Below, piece after piece: positions 1 to 8,235 of a stretch of DNA of 64,000 nt. The notes under the pieces are model-generated. The model searched no databases. It was not told the origin of the DNA and saw only the letters and a list, made by a program, of their open reading frames with translations. The stretch covers positions 1 through 64,000 of the forward strand of contig JAJNBJ010000019.1 in assembly GCA_021155965.1 (NCBI GenBank), given 5' to 3'. The stretch's first letter is position 1, and every line of letters starts with the position of its first letter. The DNA comes from Flavipsychrobacter sp. (lineage in GTDB: Bacteria > Bacteroidota > Bacteroidia > Chitinophagales > Chitinophagaceae). The position numbers and the translations under genes were made by a program.

Positions 1-1375
1 CCACAACAGTAGCCGTATTAGAACATCCGTTTGCGTCGGTGCCTGTAACTGTATATGTTGTTGTTACAGTTGGGCTGGCGGTAACGTTTGCCCCTGTAGA
101 TGCCGATAATGTTCCTGCAGGCGCCCATGTGTAGGTTGCAGCACCACTTGCTGTTACCGTTGCCGATGCCGTTGCACAAATCACGGAACCAGCGCCTGTG
201 CCGACTGCCGGCAAAGGATTAACCGATACCATCACGGTTGCAGTATTGACACAGCCGTTGGCATCCGTACCGCTAACTGTATAAGTTGTGGTTGATGAAG
301 GTGTAGCCGTTACACTTGCGCCCGTTGAAGCGGACAATGAGGCGGAGGGGACCCATGTATAAGTTAAAGCGCCGCTTGCCGTCAATCCTGCAGATACACC
401 TGCGCAAATCGTAGTAGCAGTGCCTGCGCCGACTGAAGGCAACGGATTAACTGTTACTGTTACTGTAGCCGTATTACTACATCCTGAAGTACTCCCGGTC
501 ACCGTATATGTTGTAGTAACGGTTGGCGAAGCAGTAACACTTGTGCCGGTAGATGCCGATAAGCCTGCCGTCGGCGCCCAGCTATATGTAGCTGCGCCGA
601 TTGCATTCAATACCGTTGATGAGCCTGCGCAGATAGCCACATCGGGGCCACCGCTGACTGTTGGCAGTGGGTTTACCGACACGGTTACCGTAGCTGAGTT
701 GATGCAGCCATTGGCGTCAGTTCCGGTTACAGTATAGGTTGTAGTTGAACCCGGGGTAGCAGTTACGCTAGTGCCAGTAGTTGCTGACAATGTAACGCCT
801 GGCGCCCATGTATAAACAGATGCGCCGCTCGCTGTCAGGCCTGTTGAACCTCCGGTACATATCCCTGCATCAGGTCCGCCGCTTACTACGGGTAGCGGGT
901 TAACAGATACTGTGACCATTGCAGTATTTACGCAACTGTTGGCATCTGTTCCTGTAACTGTATAAGTTGTGGCAGATGTAGGGTTTGCGGTTACGCTTGC
1001 TCCCGTTGAGGCGGAGAGTGTGGCAGATGGCGCCCATGTATAAACTACTGCGCCACTTGCCGTTAAACCTGTTGATGAACCAATACAGATGGCCACATTC
1101 GATCCACCGCTCACAGAAGGAAGCGGATTAACGGTTACGGTTACAAAGTCTGTATTTACACAACCATTGGCGTCGGTACCGGCAACGGTGTAAGTAGTAC
1201 TTGAAATCGGGCTAGCTGTTATGCTGCTGCCGGTTGATGCAGAGAGCGTGGCCGCAGGCATCCATGCATAAGTGACAGCACCGCTTGCAGTAAGTGGCGT
1301 CGGCGATCCTGCACATACCGTCGCAGCGCCACCGGCGCTAACTGACGGTAACGGGTTAATTGATACCGTTACGCT
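1..1375 (-). repeat. Tandem ~225-bp coding repeats (Ig-like, SVNPLP-ended)
   Basis: Five complete and one partial tandem units can be read on the minus strand, each about 75 codons and ending in the SVNPLP or TVNPLP linker. Neighbouring units share most positions but are not identical, so this is an old, diverged array rather than a recent expansion. Arrays of this kind recombine and collapse easily, in the cell and in assembly. Confidence 0.8.
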
Positions 1376-1545
1376 GCCTCCCATTGAATTGGTACATGTT
1401 GTTGTTGTATTGGTTGCTATAATAGTATAAGTACCAGCGGCTGTTTGCGAGCCAAAGCTGAGCGCTGAACCGGTTCCCGCAACAGGGCTGCCTGAGGGCG
1501 ATGCGCCCAAATACAATTGATAATCGACTCCTGTTTGCGACAAGC
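1..1545 (-). CDS. 3' part of giant Ig-like-repeat surface protein (partial, frameshifted from the upstream part)
   Basis: Read on the minus strand, this stretch stays open without a stop from about 1545 to the left edge of the window. It encodes the end of one repeat of the upstream type, then five complete repeats of about 75 residues and a sixth cut by the edge. Each repeat carries a Cys after a Gly-Ser-rich start, a TWxP core and a TTTYTVTGTDANGC-like strand, and ends in SVNPLP. It is clearly the continuation of the protein that starts at 5756, but it lies in another frame because of the lesion near 1541-1560. The true C-terminus, where a T9SS sorting domain would be expected, lies outside the window. 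The role is inferred to be a secreted adhesin or structural protein; no catalytic domain is seen here. Confidence 0.75.
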
Positions 1546-4500
1546 TTGGTAACCAGGTAAGCATTAGGAAGAGGGTCTATTGTAATAACTGCACTGCCGG
1601 TCATTGTGCCAAAGCAGCCGGTTGATGTATTAGTGCCAACCACCGTATATGTGCCAGCAGTTGTTTGGAGGCCAAAACTGATGGCAGAACCAGTACCAAT
1701 TACCGGGCTGCCAACTGCCGTAGAACCAAGGAACAGTTGATAACTTATACCGGAAGTAGATCCGCTCAATCCAACGTTTACACCTGCACCGCCGGAACAG
1801 TAGCTGCCAGTGCCGGTAACGGTATAGCTGGTTATGCCAGCCGCAGCATTAATAACCGCACTGCCGGTCATATTGCTGGTACATGCGTTTACGGTATTAG
1901 TTGCCACAGCCGTATAAGTGCCCAACGTTGTGAACATTCCAAAACTAATTGACGTACCGGCTCCAGGCACGGCGCTTCCAACAGGTGAGCCACCGCGATA
2001 CAGCTGGTATTGGATACCGATCGCAGAGCCTGCAAGGCCAATCGGCAAACCAGGGCCACCGCCGCACACCGAGCCTCCACCAGTCATTATAACCGGAGCA
2101 GGAGAAGTGAGTATGGAGACGACCGTACTACCCGACATTCCGTTCACACAGCCGGGCGCGGCGGTACTAGTTACCGTTACTGTGTACAATCCTGCTAATG
2201 GTTGCGCACCAAAACTTATTGCAGCACCGGTGCCAGCTACAGGGCTGCCTATTTGAGTTGAACCTCCTTTAATCAATTGGTAATTATATCCCGCGTTAGA
2301 ACCCGACAAGCCTATTGTGGCACCTGCCGTACCCGAACAGTAAGGGCCACCGCCAGTAACTGAATGAACACTTGAATACGGAGTTACTGTTACAGTAACT
2401 GTAGCCGCATTAGAACAACCAATGGCACTTGTACCTGTTACGGTATAAACAGTGGTTACAGTCGGCGTAGCAGTCACATTCGCACCTGTTGATGACGACA
2501 AACTTACCGCAGGTGCCCAGGCATAAGCAGAGGCACCGTTGGCTGTTAACCCGGTTGACAACCCGGTACATATAGCAACACTTGAACCTCCGCTCACGGT
2601 TGGAAGAGAATTAACACTAACCTGAACCGTAGCGGTACTGCCACATACGTCTGTTACTGTATAAGTGATTGTGGATGTTGGGTTAGCTGTTACGCTACTG
2701 CCGGTTGTTGCAGACAAGCCGGTAGAAGGTGACCACCTGTATGATGTACCACCCAAGGCCGTAAGTGTCGTAGATGAGCCATTACATATGGTAACATTTG
2801 AACCAGCACTTATAGGCGACGGGGTATAAACTGGAGCCAATGCATTTACAGTACCTGTTACCCAGTTTGATGCAGAGCCCGACAATGCAGAGTTGACCAG
2901 CGTAGCATTCCGGCCGTTACCGCTATAATCTATGGCTGTTGTCAACCCTGTATTAGTACCACTGGAAATACACTGGTCTAGTGTGTAATAAGCAACAAGG
3001 TTTGTCTGCGCACCATTCAATTTGCCTGACATATTGTTAACGATTTCTCCATCGCACAGTGCACGATTCCAGATGCGTATCTCATCAACCACACCATTCA
3101 AATACGCTCCGCTTCCCAAATTCGTTCCATCGTTTACACCGAAAAGAAGAAACAGTGCTGAGCCGGAACGTGACCATGTGCCCGTGGTAGAAGAAGATGA
3201 TGCCACGCCATCCAATAATCCGTCAAGTTTACTGGTAGTTGCATTATACCTGATAGCGGCATGGTGCCAGGTACCAAAAGTTATAAAGCCAAGGCTTACG
3301 GATGTGAGGCTCCAAACCCTTACTTTCACTTCGCCTGTGCCGAGTACTTCTATCCAGGTATCATGCCAGCCACTGCCAACTCCACCGGGCCCTTTTTCAA
3401 CAACTACATCGCCGGCTGCATTTGCTTTAAACCACAGATCAATTGTCATACTTGCGCTGCCACTTGAGAAACTGGACCACAGGTCTGGAGTGATCATATA
3501 ATCATTAGTGCCGTCGAAAGCGACGCCATTGTATCCACTTACGGTTATATTAGTTGTTGCGGAGTTGATGCATCCGAATCCGTTAGTAACTGTGTAACTA
3601 ATGCGGGCTGTACCTTCCGATACACCGGTTACAACGCCCGAGGTGCTATTAACAGTAGCCACACCTGTTGCCGAACTGGACCATACACCACTTGAAGTGG
3701 CATCGCTTAAAGTAGTCGTATTATATAATGTTAAAGTAGTTGTGCCGGTTATAGCCGAAACAGTTGGCAATGAGTTTACAGTTACCGTAACTGTGGCCGT
3801 ACCCGGACATCCTGCCGTATTAGTGCCGGTTACTGAATACGTAGTTGTAACGGTTGGTGAAGCTGTAACGCTGGTGCCGGTAGTCGAGGATAAACCTGCT
3901 GCAGGCGTCCATGTATAAGTGCTACCGCCACTCGCAGTTAGCGACGTGGAGTTGCCGGTACATATCGCAACGCTTGAACCTCCACTGATAGATGGAGTAG
4001 GATTTACTGTAATCGCAAATGTACCTGGTGTACCTGTACAGCCATTGGCAGATGGTGTTACGGTAACAGTCCCGGTTATCGCGGAGCCACCACTGTTGGT
4101 TGCAGTAAATGATGGCAGATTACCGGATGTAGTATAGGTAGCCTGTACATACAATTGCTTTGGCGTTCCCCCGCATGGGTCTCCAAATACTGCATTTGTA
4201 GCAGGTATTGATGCAGAGTTATTCCCAAGTAAATACCCTTGTACAATAGCCAAGCTGCCTGCAGCATGGCAACCACTAATTGCGTTACTACCACATGATC
4301 CTGTAGGCGTGCCATAGCTGGCAAAAGTGACAGACGTAAATACAGCTCCGGAAGGCGCCGTCATCACAACTGTACCGCCTTCTGCTGCGGTACCGCATAT
4401 TGTGCCTGATCCTGCGCCTAAACCAATCGCCGTATTGTTGTTTGCCCATGTGAATGTTGTACCACCCACAGGTCCGGAGAATACAACTGCGGATGTAGTT

Positions 4501-5756
4501 GCGCCGTTACAATAAGCAACATTTGAAATGCTGTTCACAGTGGGCAAAGGGTTTACGCTTACTTGCACTGTAGCTGTATTTACGCACCCATTGCTGTTTG
4601 TACCTGTTACGGTATAGATCGTTGTGCTGGTAGGATTGGCCGTTACACTTGTGCCTGTTGTAGCAGACAGGCCTGATCCCGGTGTCCAGGTATAAGTATT
4701 GCCACCACTGGCAGTGAGTGCTGTTGAACCGCCGCTGCATATTGTGACATTTGAACCGCCGCTGATCGTAGGCAACGCATTTACGCTTACTGTAACCGTC
4801 GCAGTATTAGAACAGCCGTTGGTACCGGTTACTGTATAGGTGGTAGTTACAGTCGGTGTGGCCGTTACACCAGCACCAGTAGATGCTGATAATGTAGATG
4901 AGGGGCTCCATGTATAGGTAAGGCCACCACTTGCGGTAATAGCAGCAGAATTGCCTATACAGATTGCCACATTCGAGCCTCCACTGATCGAGGGCAGCGA
5001 ACTGTTTACTGTCAACGTCACATTATTGCTTGATGTCATTGCACCGTTAGACTCAACAACCAGCACGCTATAAGTACCGGCATCACCTGATACAAGCGAA
5101 CTAATGTTGTATGTTGTATTTGTGGCCCCAATGATATTGACACCATTTTTACTCCACTGATAACTGATTGTATTTGCAGTATTGGTTGGCGTCGCAGCTA
5201 CAGACCATGTATAACTTTCTCCTACACATTTTGTTGCGCCCACAGGCTGAGTAGTAATGGTTGGAGGTGTAACCGGGGCGCTCGTACAACTTGTCCCTGA
5301 GCACCCCACATAGGTACAACTTGCATACACTGCACCGGTTGTTGGGTTCACATATACGATGGTGAAATTACCACTGGTAGGCAGGTTTACGTTGAAAAAA
5401 CAATAATCAATAGAACGGTCTCCACCAACAGTAGTAAATGCAGTTGGCGGCCCCATAACTGCAGTAGAGAGCGTTGTGCCCACATAAATTGCACTTACAG
5501 CAGGTTCAAAAGAAGGCGTTACAGTACCTGCATATACAGCCGTAAAATTCCCCTGTTTTGTAAGGGATGCACAGCAGGTCGAATACTGAAAAGCAGTACC
5601 GGGAACGTTTGTGGCCTGCGCCGGAGCTGAGCCGCCGGAGCCGGCGCAAACGCCAAGGTTATTTCCATTGTTACGGCTTTCGAATGTTGGGCACTGCGCA
5701 GACGCTAAATTGGCAAAAAGAACAATGCTACAAAGCAGGTACAAAATTTTTTTCAT
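1356..5756 (-). CDS. Giant secreted repeat protein, N-terminal part (Ig-like / LamG domains), frameshifted near its end
   Basis: A long open frame starting at an ATG with a clear signal peptide (MKKILYLLCSIVLFANLASA, cut before QCPTF). Domains in order: a Cys-containing N-terminal domain (about 22-155), one Ig-like domain with YQWSKNG (about 165-250), several Ig/PKD-like repeats of about 75 residues, a BIG2-like domain (about 666-740), a LamG/concanavalin-like domain starting GVAFDGTNDYM (about 743-965), two more Ig/PKD repeats, then a second repeat class of 85-90 residues with YCSGGxG and GTGxAISFG. The last ~60 residues, encoded below about 1545, are unlike any repeat because an out-of-frame deletion shifts the frame; the stop at 1356 is artefactual to the shift. 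Export through a type 9 secretion system and an adhesion role are inferred, since the C-terminus lies beyond the window. Confidence 0.8.
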   Translation of the reverse strand: MKKILYLLCSIVLFANLASAQCPTFESRNNGNNLGVCAGSGGSAPAQATNVPGTAFQYSTCCASLTKQGNFTAVYAGTVTPSFEPAVSAIYVGTTLSTAVMGPPTAFTTVGGDRSIDYCFFNVNLPTSGNFTIVYVNPTTGAVYASCTYVGCSGTSCTSAPVTPPTITTQPVGATKCVGESYTWSVAATPTNTANTISYQWSKNGVNIIGATNTTYNISSLVSGDAGTYSVLVVESNGAMTSSNNVTLTVNSSLPSISGGSNVAICIGNSAAITASGGLTYTWSPSSTLSASTGAGVTATPTVTTTYTVTGTNGCSNTATVTVSVNALPTISGGSNVTICSGGSTALTASGGNTYTWTPGSGLSATTGTSVTANPTSTTIYTVTGTNSNGCVNTATVQVSVNPLPTVNSISNVAYCNGATTSAVVFSGPVGGTTFTWANNNTAIGLGAGSGTICGTAAEGGTVVMTAPSGAVFTSVTFASYGTPTGSCGSNAISGCHAAGSLAIVQGYLLGNNSASIPATNAVFGDPCGGTPKQLYVQATYTTSGNLPSFTATNSGGSAITGTVTVTPSANGCTGTPGTFAITVNPTPSISGGSSVAICTGNSTSLTASGGSTYTWTPAAGLSSTTGTSVTASPTVTTTYSVTGTNTAGCPGTATVTVTVNSLPTVSAITGTTTLTLYNTTTLSDATSSGVWSSSATGVATVNSTSGVVTGVSEGTARISYTVTNGFGCINSATTNITVSGYNGVAFDGTNDYMITPDLWSSFSSGSASMTIDLWFKANAAGDVVVEKGPGGVGSGWHDTWIEVLGTGEVKVRVWSLTSVSLGFITFGTWHHAAIRYNATTSKLDGLLDGVASSSSTTGTWSRSGSALFLLFGVNDGTNLGSGAYLNGVVDEIRIWNRALCDGEIVNNMSGKLNGAQTNLVAYYTLDQCISSGTNTGLTTAIDYSGNGRNATLVNSALSGSASNWVTGTVNALAPVYTPSPISAGSNVTICNGSSTTLTALGGTSYRWSPSTGLSATTGSSVTANPTSTITYTVTDVCGSTATVQVSVNSLPTVSGGSSVAICTGLSTGLTANGASAYAWAPAVSLSSSTGANVTATPTVTTVYTVTGTSAIGCSNAATVTVTVTPYSSVHSVTGGGPYCSGTAGATIGLSGSNAGYNYQLIKGGSTQIGSPVAGTGAAISFGAQPLAGLYTVTVTSTAAPGCVNGMSGSTVVSILTSPAPVIMTGGGSVCGGGPGLPIGLAGSAIGIQYQLYRGGSPVGSAVPGAGTSISFGMFTTLGTYTAVATNTVNACTSNMTGSAVINAAAGITSYTVTGTGSYCSGGAGVNVGLSGSTSGISYQLFLGSTAVGSPVIGTGSAISFGLQTTAGTYTVVGTNTSTGCFGTMTGSAVITIDPLPNAYLVTKLVANRSRLSIVFGRIALRQPCCGNRFSAQLWLANSRWYLYYYSNQYNNNMYQFNGRQRNGIN
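1376..2390 (-). repeat. Second class of tandem coding repeats (~260 bp, GTGxAISFG type)
   Basis: Three full units of 85-90 codons and a fourth, shortened one. Each has a TVTGxGxYCSGG start, an LSGSxxGIxYQL middle, a GSPVxGTGxxISFG strand and a final Cys near MTGSAV. The fourth unit lacks roughly 44-47 bp between the tyrosine of its first strand and the LSQTG segment, which is where the reading frame is lost. Confidence 0.75.
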
Positions 5757-5823
5757 AAAAGGCTGAATTTGAGTAGTTTTTTATATTCAAATAATCTTGG
5801 TGCGCAAAAATGAAGAAAATATG

Positions 5824-5832
5824 TAGGCTTTA
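5824..5832. repeat. Target-site duplication, left copy (TAGGCTTTA)
   Basis: The 9-bp sequence TAGGCTTTA lies directly outside the left inverted terminus of the mobile element and recurs exactly at 8068-8076 outside the right terminus. Duplications of this size fit the 3-9 bp range reported for IS982-family insertions. Confidence 0.85.
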
Positions 5833-5853
5833 ACCCGTTGGCGGAATTAATTT
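5833..5853 (+). repeat. Left terminal inverted repeat
   Basis: 21 bp beginning ACCCGTTGGCGG, exactly complementary to 8047-8067. The identity stops at the next base on the inside, and the outside is the 9-bp target duplication. Confidence 0.85.
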
Positions 5854-5899
5854 AGAAATTAAAAATACTAACAAATCGGCATATTAGATGGGATTATGC

Positions 5900-6127
5900 C
5901 TATTCCTTTTCGATCTTAGCTTTTAATGCTTTGTAGGTGGTATCGTGAACTTTAGGATTTATCTCCTTTTCTATTTCTGTAGTATCTGCTCCCATCTGCT
6001 TTAATATCGTCAAAAGCAATCTGGTTTGCAGCCTAGCATTTTTAGCTGTCTTAGTAATTTCAAGTACTTGTTTTAAAATCGCATAGTGTACGATTGCGAT
6101 AATGATACCAATAACCAGGTATTCCAT
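5900..6127 (-). CDS. Small one-TM protein, passenger of the IS element
   Basis: A 75-residue protein beginning MEYLVIGIIIAIVHYAILKQ: one N-terminal membrane helix (about 3-20) followed by a charged, helical cytosolic tail rich in Lys and Glu. No family is recognised. It sits inside the inverted terminal repeats, between the left terminus and the transposase, on the same strand as the transposase. No strong ribosome-binding site is seen. It may be a cargo protein, or a spurious frame kept open by chance in a short element; its coherent helix-plus-charged-tail layout favours a real protein. Confidence 0.5.
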   Translation of the reverse strand: MEYLVIGIIIAIVHYAILKQVLEITKTAKNARLQTRLLLTILKQMGADTTEIEKEINPKVHDTTYKALKAKIEKE

Positions 6128-6369
6128 GTTTTGTGGTAATTAAGAGAATAAAAAATAGCGTAGCCGAAACTCTTTTGCTTCTCCAGGCTTACCACAGCCG
6201 CTTGACACAAAAGGAACAGCTACGCCATTATGGGCGCACTATTACAATCGTACTGTGTCAAGCCTGCTACACTTTATTTGTGGTAATTCGGAGAAGCAGT
6301 TTTGATTTTAATACTACAAAGTCTTTACATAGGCATTAATTGATCCACACAATATTAAGAAAAGTCACT
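6128..6369. other. Non-coding, inverted-repeat-rich segment inside the IS
   Basis: About 240 bp between the small membrane-protein gene and the transposase stop. Visible pairings are CTTGACACA near 6201 with TGTGTCAAG near 6256, and GCGTAG near 6154 with CTACGC near 6224. A TGTGGTAATT direct repeat occurs near 6133 and again near 6285. The segment lies downstream of the transposase and upstream of the small gene on the minus strand, so it could act as a terminator/leader or a structured RNA; no known family is recognised. Confidence 0.35.
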
Positions 6370-7281
6370 TTATTTATAGCATAGGGCATATTTTAAGCAG
6401 CCTACAGGTTTACCAGTAACGAACCTGTTTATGTATTGTAGTGCAGTCATTCCGCTAACTTTTGCTAATATCCTAGACCGATAACCAAAGAAAGATTTAG
6501 CATAATTCCGTTGCATCATAAACTGGTCACATAGCTGTGAGAATATAGTCTCTATTCTCTTGCGTATCCGTTTCAAAACATATGGAGCAGCTATAGCATT
6601 TTTCTGGTTATTCCGCAATGGTGTTTCCAGACATATCTTTCTAGTGCTCCAAAGATTGTCTTTTATACTCTGGTTGATATATCCCTTATCACCTACTACA
6701 ATGCAATTGCTTAATGCGTTTCCTACGTCTTTAAGAAAGTAAATATCATGTATGGAGGCCTTACCTATATCCATCAATTGTATTACTCCATTAGGAGCAC
6801 AAACACAATGCATCTTATAACCGTAATACCATTTATTCTGTGCCCTGCAATAACCTTTATCCGGTGCTGTATACTCCATCTCTTTTCCTATTTTGCTGCG
6901 TTCCATTCTTGCTAGTTTACAAATCTCTAATGGCATACTGTCTATTGCATATACTTCAGTTATATCGTTTAGCCTATCAGCCATTGCCTGCCTTACTACT
7001 GTCTGGTAATTGAACAATGACTTTCTACGATCATTGTATTGTCTCCGGCTTAACAGGTTAGGGAAGTCGTTTTTGTATTCGGTATGGAGGATTGTAAATA
7101 ACCTGTTCTCACTATCTATGCTCAGGCATTCGGCTGTAATGCTTAACGCTATAACTTCTATATCGGTAAATCTGGGTTTTAGGCCAGGACGTAAGAAGTT
7201 CCCTGTCTCAGGGCATTGAGTGCCAAGAGTTTCCTTTATAATAGGCAGTATCTTATCAAAAGCGGCTTTGATACTGTACAC
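6370..7281 (-). CDS. IS982-family transposase
   Basis: A 303-residue DDE transposase of the normal IS982 length. The first catalytic Asp lies in YAIDSMPLEICK, followed by the conserved R-SKI segment, then GYKMHCV, and the second Asp in VVGDKGYINQS. The third acidic residue is the Glu in RKRIETIFSQL, followed by the typical CDQFMMQRNYAKSFFGY and LQYINRFV tail seen in Bacteroidota members. All blocks are present and the frame is uninterrupted, so the enzyme may be active. It would cut and join the ACCC-starting termini at 5833 and 8067. A nested, smaller IS was considered, but no convincing inner termini were found. Confidence 0.9.
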   Translation of the reverse strand: MYSIKAAFDKILPIIKETLGTQCPETGNFLRPGLKPRFTDIEVIALSITAECLSIDSENRLFTILHTEYKNDFPNLLSRRQYNDRRKSLFNYQTVVRQAMADRLNDITEVYAIDSMPLEICKLARMERSKIGKEMEYTAPDKGYCRAQNKWYYGYKMHCVCAPNGVIQLMDIGKASIHDIYFLKDVGNALSNCIVVGDKGYINQSIKDNLWSTRKICLETPLRNNQKNAIAAPYVLKRIRKRIETIFSQLCDQFMMQRNYAKSFFGYRSRILAKVSGMTALQYINRFVTGKPVGCLKYALCYK

Positions 7282-7295
7282 AAGCAGAAAATCTT

Positions 7296-7325
7296 TGTTC
7301 TATCCAAGATTTTCCTTACATTTGT
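7296..7325 (+). promoter_or_regulatory. Bacteroidota-type promoter reading outward over the tRNA-like sequence
   Basis: TTTG at 7296-7299 and TACATTTG at 7318-7325 match the -33 TTTG / -7 TAnnTTTG pattern with about 18 bp between them. It points to the plus strand, away from the transposase start and antisense to the tRNA-like sequence and the 162-residue gene. No plus-strand gene follows, so it may produce an antisense RNA or be fortuitous. Confidence 0.35.
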
Positions 7326-7341
7326 AGTAAGGAAAAAATAG

Positions 7342-7410
7342 TGGAGGATACCGGAATCAAACCGGTTGCGTTAGGTCTCAAGTCTCCCGCAGAACATCAG
7401 TCCATCCCCC
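7342..7410 (-). other. tRNA-like sequence (degenerate) inside the IS
   Basis: On the minus strand, GGGGGAT at the 5' end pairs with ATCCTCC at the 3' end (six Watson-Crick pairs and one G-T), followed by a discriminator A. A T-arm is clear: stem ACCGG/CCGGT around the seven-base loop TTTGATT, close to the TTCRANY consensus. A GGAC/GTTC pairing could be a short D-arm. The middle holds GACTTGAGACC, resembling an anticodon loop, but the anticodon stem does not pair. The total length is 69 nt, a few bases short, so this looks like a decayed or atypical tRNA rather than a functional one. Confidence 0.4.
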
Positions 7411-7479
7411 TAAGTTTTTTACTAACATTTAGAAAGTCTTGCGCGTCCTCGAAAAACAGCAAGACTTTCTTTTTTATTC

Positions 7480-7968
7480 CTAATCAGGTAAAAACTCAGA
7501 TTTACAATCTCCGTTTTCATCAAACCATTCTAACAGTCCGTAGTAGTAATATTTAATATCCTTGTCTAACTTATCTCTTTGAAAAATCCTGTCTAAATTC
7601 TGTTTAAGTAAGCCTGCTAAATTCGATTTAGCATTAGTATACGTTTCTCCCTCGTCACTAATGCTAGTATCGTTGTATTTCTCTTTTGCCAGTGTAAGTA
7701 TTTGAGTAAGTGTTAAGAGTTTCTTTTTTCTTGAAAGAATAAACTTGGCCTTTTTAGTCCAGCTCCATTCCTCGTTGTAATCAACTCGCTTTATTTCGCT
7801 GGGCAATAGCTTTCCGCCATTTAATGCTTTGAGTATTGCACGTTCTTTTTCAATAGCAGATTCAGTTTCTTCTTTAATTTTTATGAGATCAGTAAGTCTT
7901 TGCTTAGTAGCCTGCTTTAAGAGTGCAAGCGTTTCGGGAGAGAAATTAATAGTTATTTGTTCCGACAT
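7480..7968 (-). CDS. Coiled-coil / winged-helix-like protein, IS passenger
   Basis: 162 residues. The N-terminal half (about 1-55) is a long amphipathic helix rich in Glu and Lys (LLKQATKQRLTDLIKIKEET), likely a coiled coil. The second half, starting WSWTKKAKFILSRKKK (about 68-150), has the helix-helix-strand layout of a winged helix and recalls HARE-HTH-type domains. It ends in a YYYYGLLEW strand. No catalytic motif is visible. Upstream bases of the start fit a minus-strand unit reading toward the transposase. Possible roles are regulation of transposition or cargo; the similarity is by eye only. Confidence 0.6.
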   Translation of the reverse strand: MSEQITINFSPETLALLKQATKQRLTDLIKIKEETESAIEKERAILKALNGGKLLPSEIKRVDYNEEWSWTKKAKFILSRKKKLLTLTQILTLAKEKYNDTSISDEGETYTNAKSNLAGLLKQNLDRIFQRDKLDKDIKYYYYGLLEWFDENGDCKSEFLPD

Positions 7969-8046
7969 GGAAACAAATGTAGGAGTATTTTTGAAATTTT
8001 ATCTAGTTTTTTAATTTTTCTAGATAATTTATTTAAGAATAGATTA

Positions 8047-8067
8047 AAATTAATTCCGCCAACGGGT
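8047..8067 (-). repeat. Right terminal inverted repeat
   Basis: The reverse complement of 5833-5853, identical over 21 bp and ending CCAACGGGT at the outer edge. The next base outward starts the 9-bp target duplication. Confidence 0.85.
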
Positions 8068-8076
8068 TAGGCTTTA
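8068..8076. repeat. Target-site duplication, right copy (TAGGCTTTA)
   Basis: An exact copy of 5824-5832, directly outside the right inverted terminus. Confidence 0.85.
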
Positions 8077-8230
8077 CATATTTTTATTATCCACAAAACA
8101 CATATTTATATATATACATTAATTTTATTATTTTTTATAAATGATAAGTTAATAACAAGTAATTAATTAATTTTTATAATTATAAACAATATAATTTGCT
8201 TATAAATTATCTGGTTGTTAACAAAAAGGT
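8077..8230. other. Very AT-rich gene-free stretch
   Basis: About 150 bp composed largely of A and T, with runs such as TAATTAATTAATTTTTATAA and no reading frame that looks coding. It lies between the IS and the Cys-rich peptide zone. It could serve as promoter or curved DNA, but no clear promoter box was assigned. Confidence 0.5.
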
Positions 8231-8235
8231 CTCGC

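Larger units (their letters stand above)
5833..8067. mobile_element. IS982-like insertion element with passenger genes (2,235 bp)
   Basis: The element is bounded by perfect 21-bp inverted repeats (left 5833-5853, right 8047-8067, starting ACCCGTTGGCGG) and flanked by an exact 9-bp direct repeat. It contains an IS982-type DDE transposase on the minus strand, a small one-helix membrane protein and a 162-residue helix-rich protein, both also on the minus strand, plus a tRNA-like stretch. Termini starting ACC and a 9-bp duplication suit the IS982 family. At 2.2 kb it is about twice the usual ~1 kb size, so it is either a passenger-bearing IS or a composite. The intact duplication and perfect termini indicate a fairly recent insertion. 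Confidence 0.85.

Noticed and set aside
1-1375. Regular repeats considered as CRISPR.
   Set aside because: Units are about 225 bp, open in one frame and diverged, with no constant short repeat and unique spacers.
420-4515. Several plus-strand open frames (for example 420-737, 3022-3501, 3601-3918) within the giant repeat gene.
   Set aside because: They are antisense to coding repeats; their composition mirrors the repeat (Val/Thr/Pro-rich strings) and they lack starts, signals or family features.
6312-7329. A 9-bp inverted repeat (TACTACAAA / TTTGTAGTA) framing a 1,018-bp segment with the transposase, considered as the ends of a nested, normal-size IS982.
   Set aside because: No target duplication is present on its outside and the termini do not start ACC; the 21-bp termini at 5833/8067 have both.
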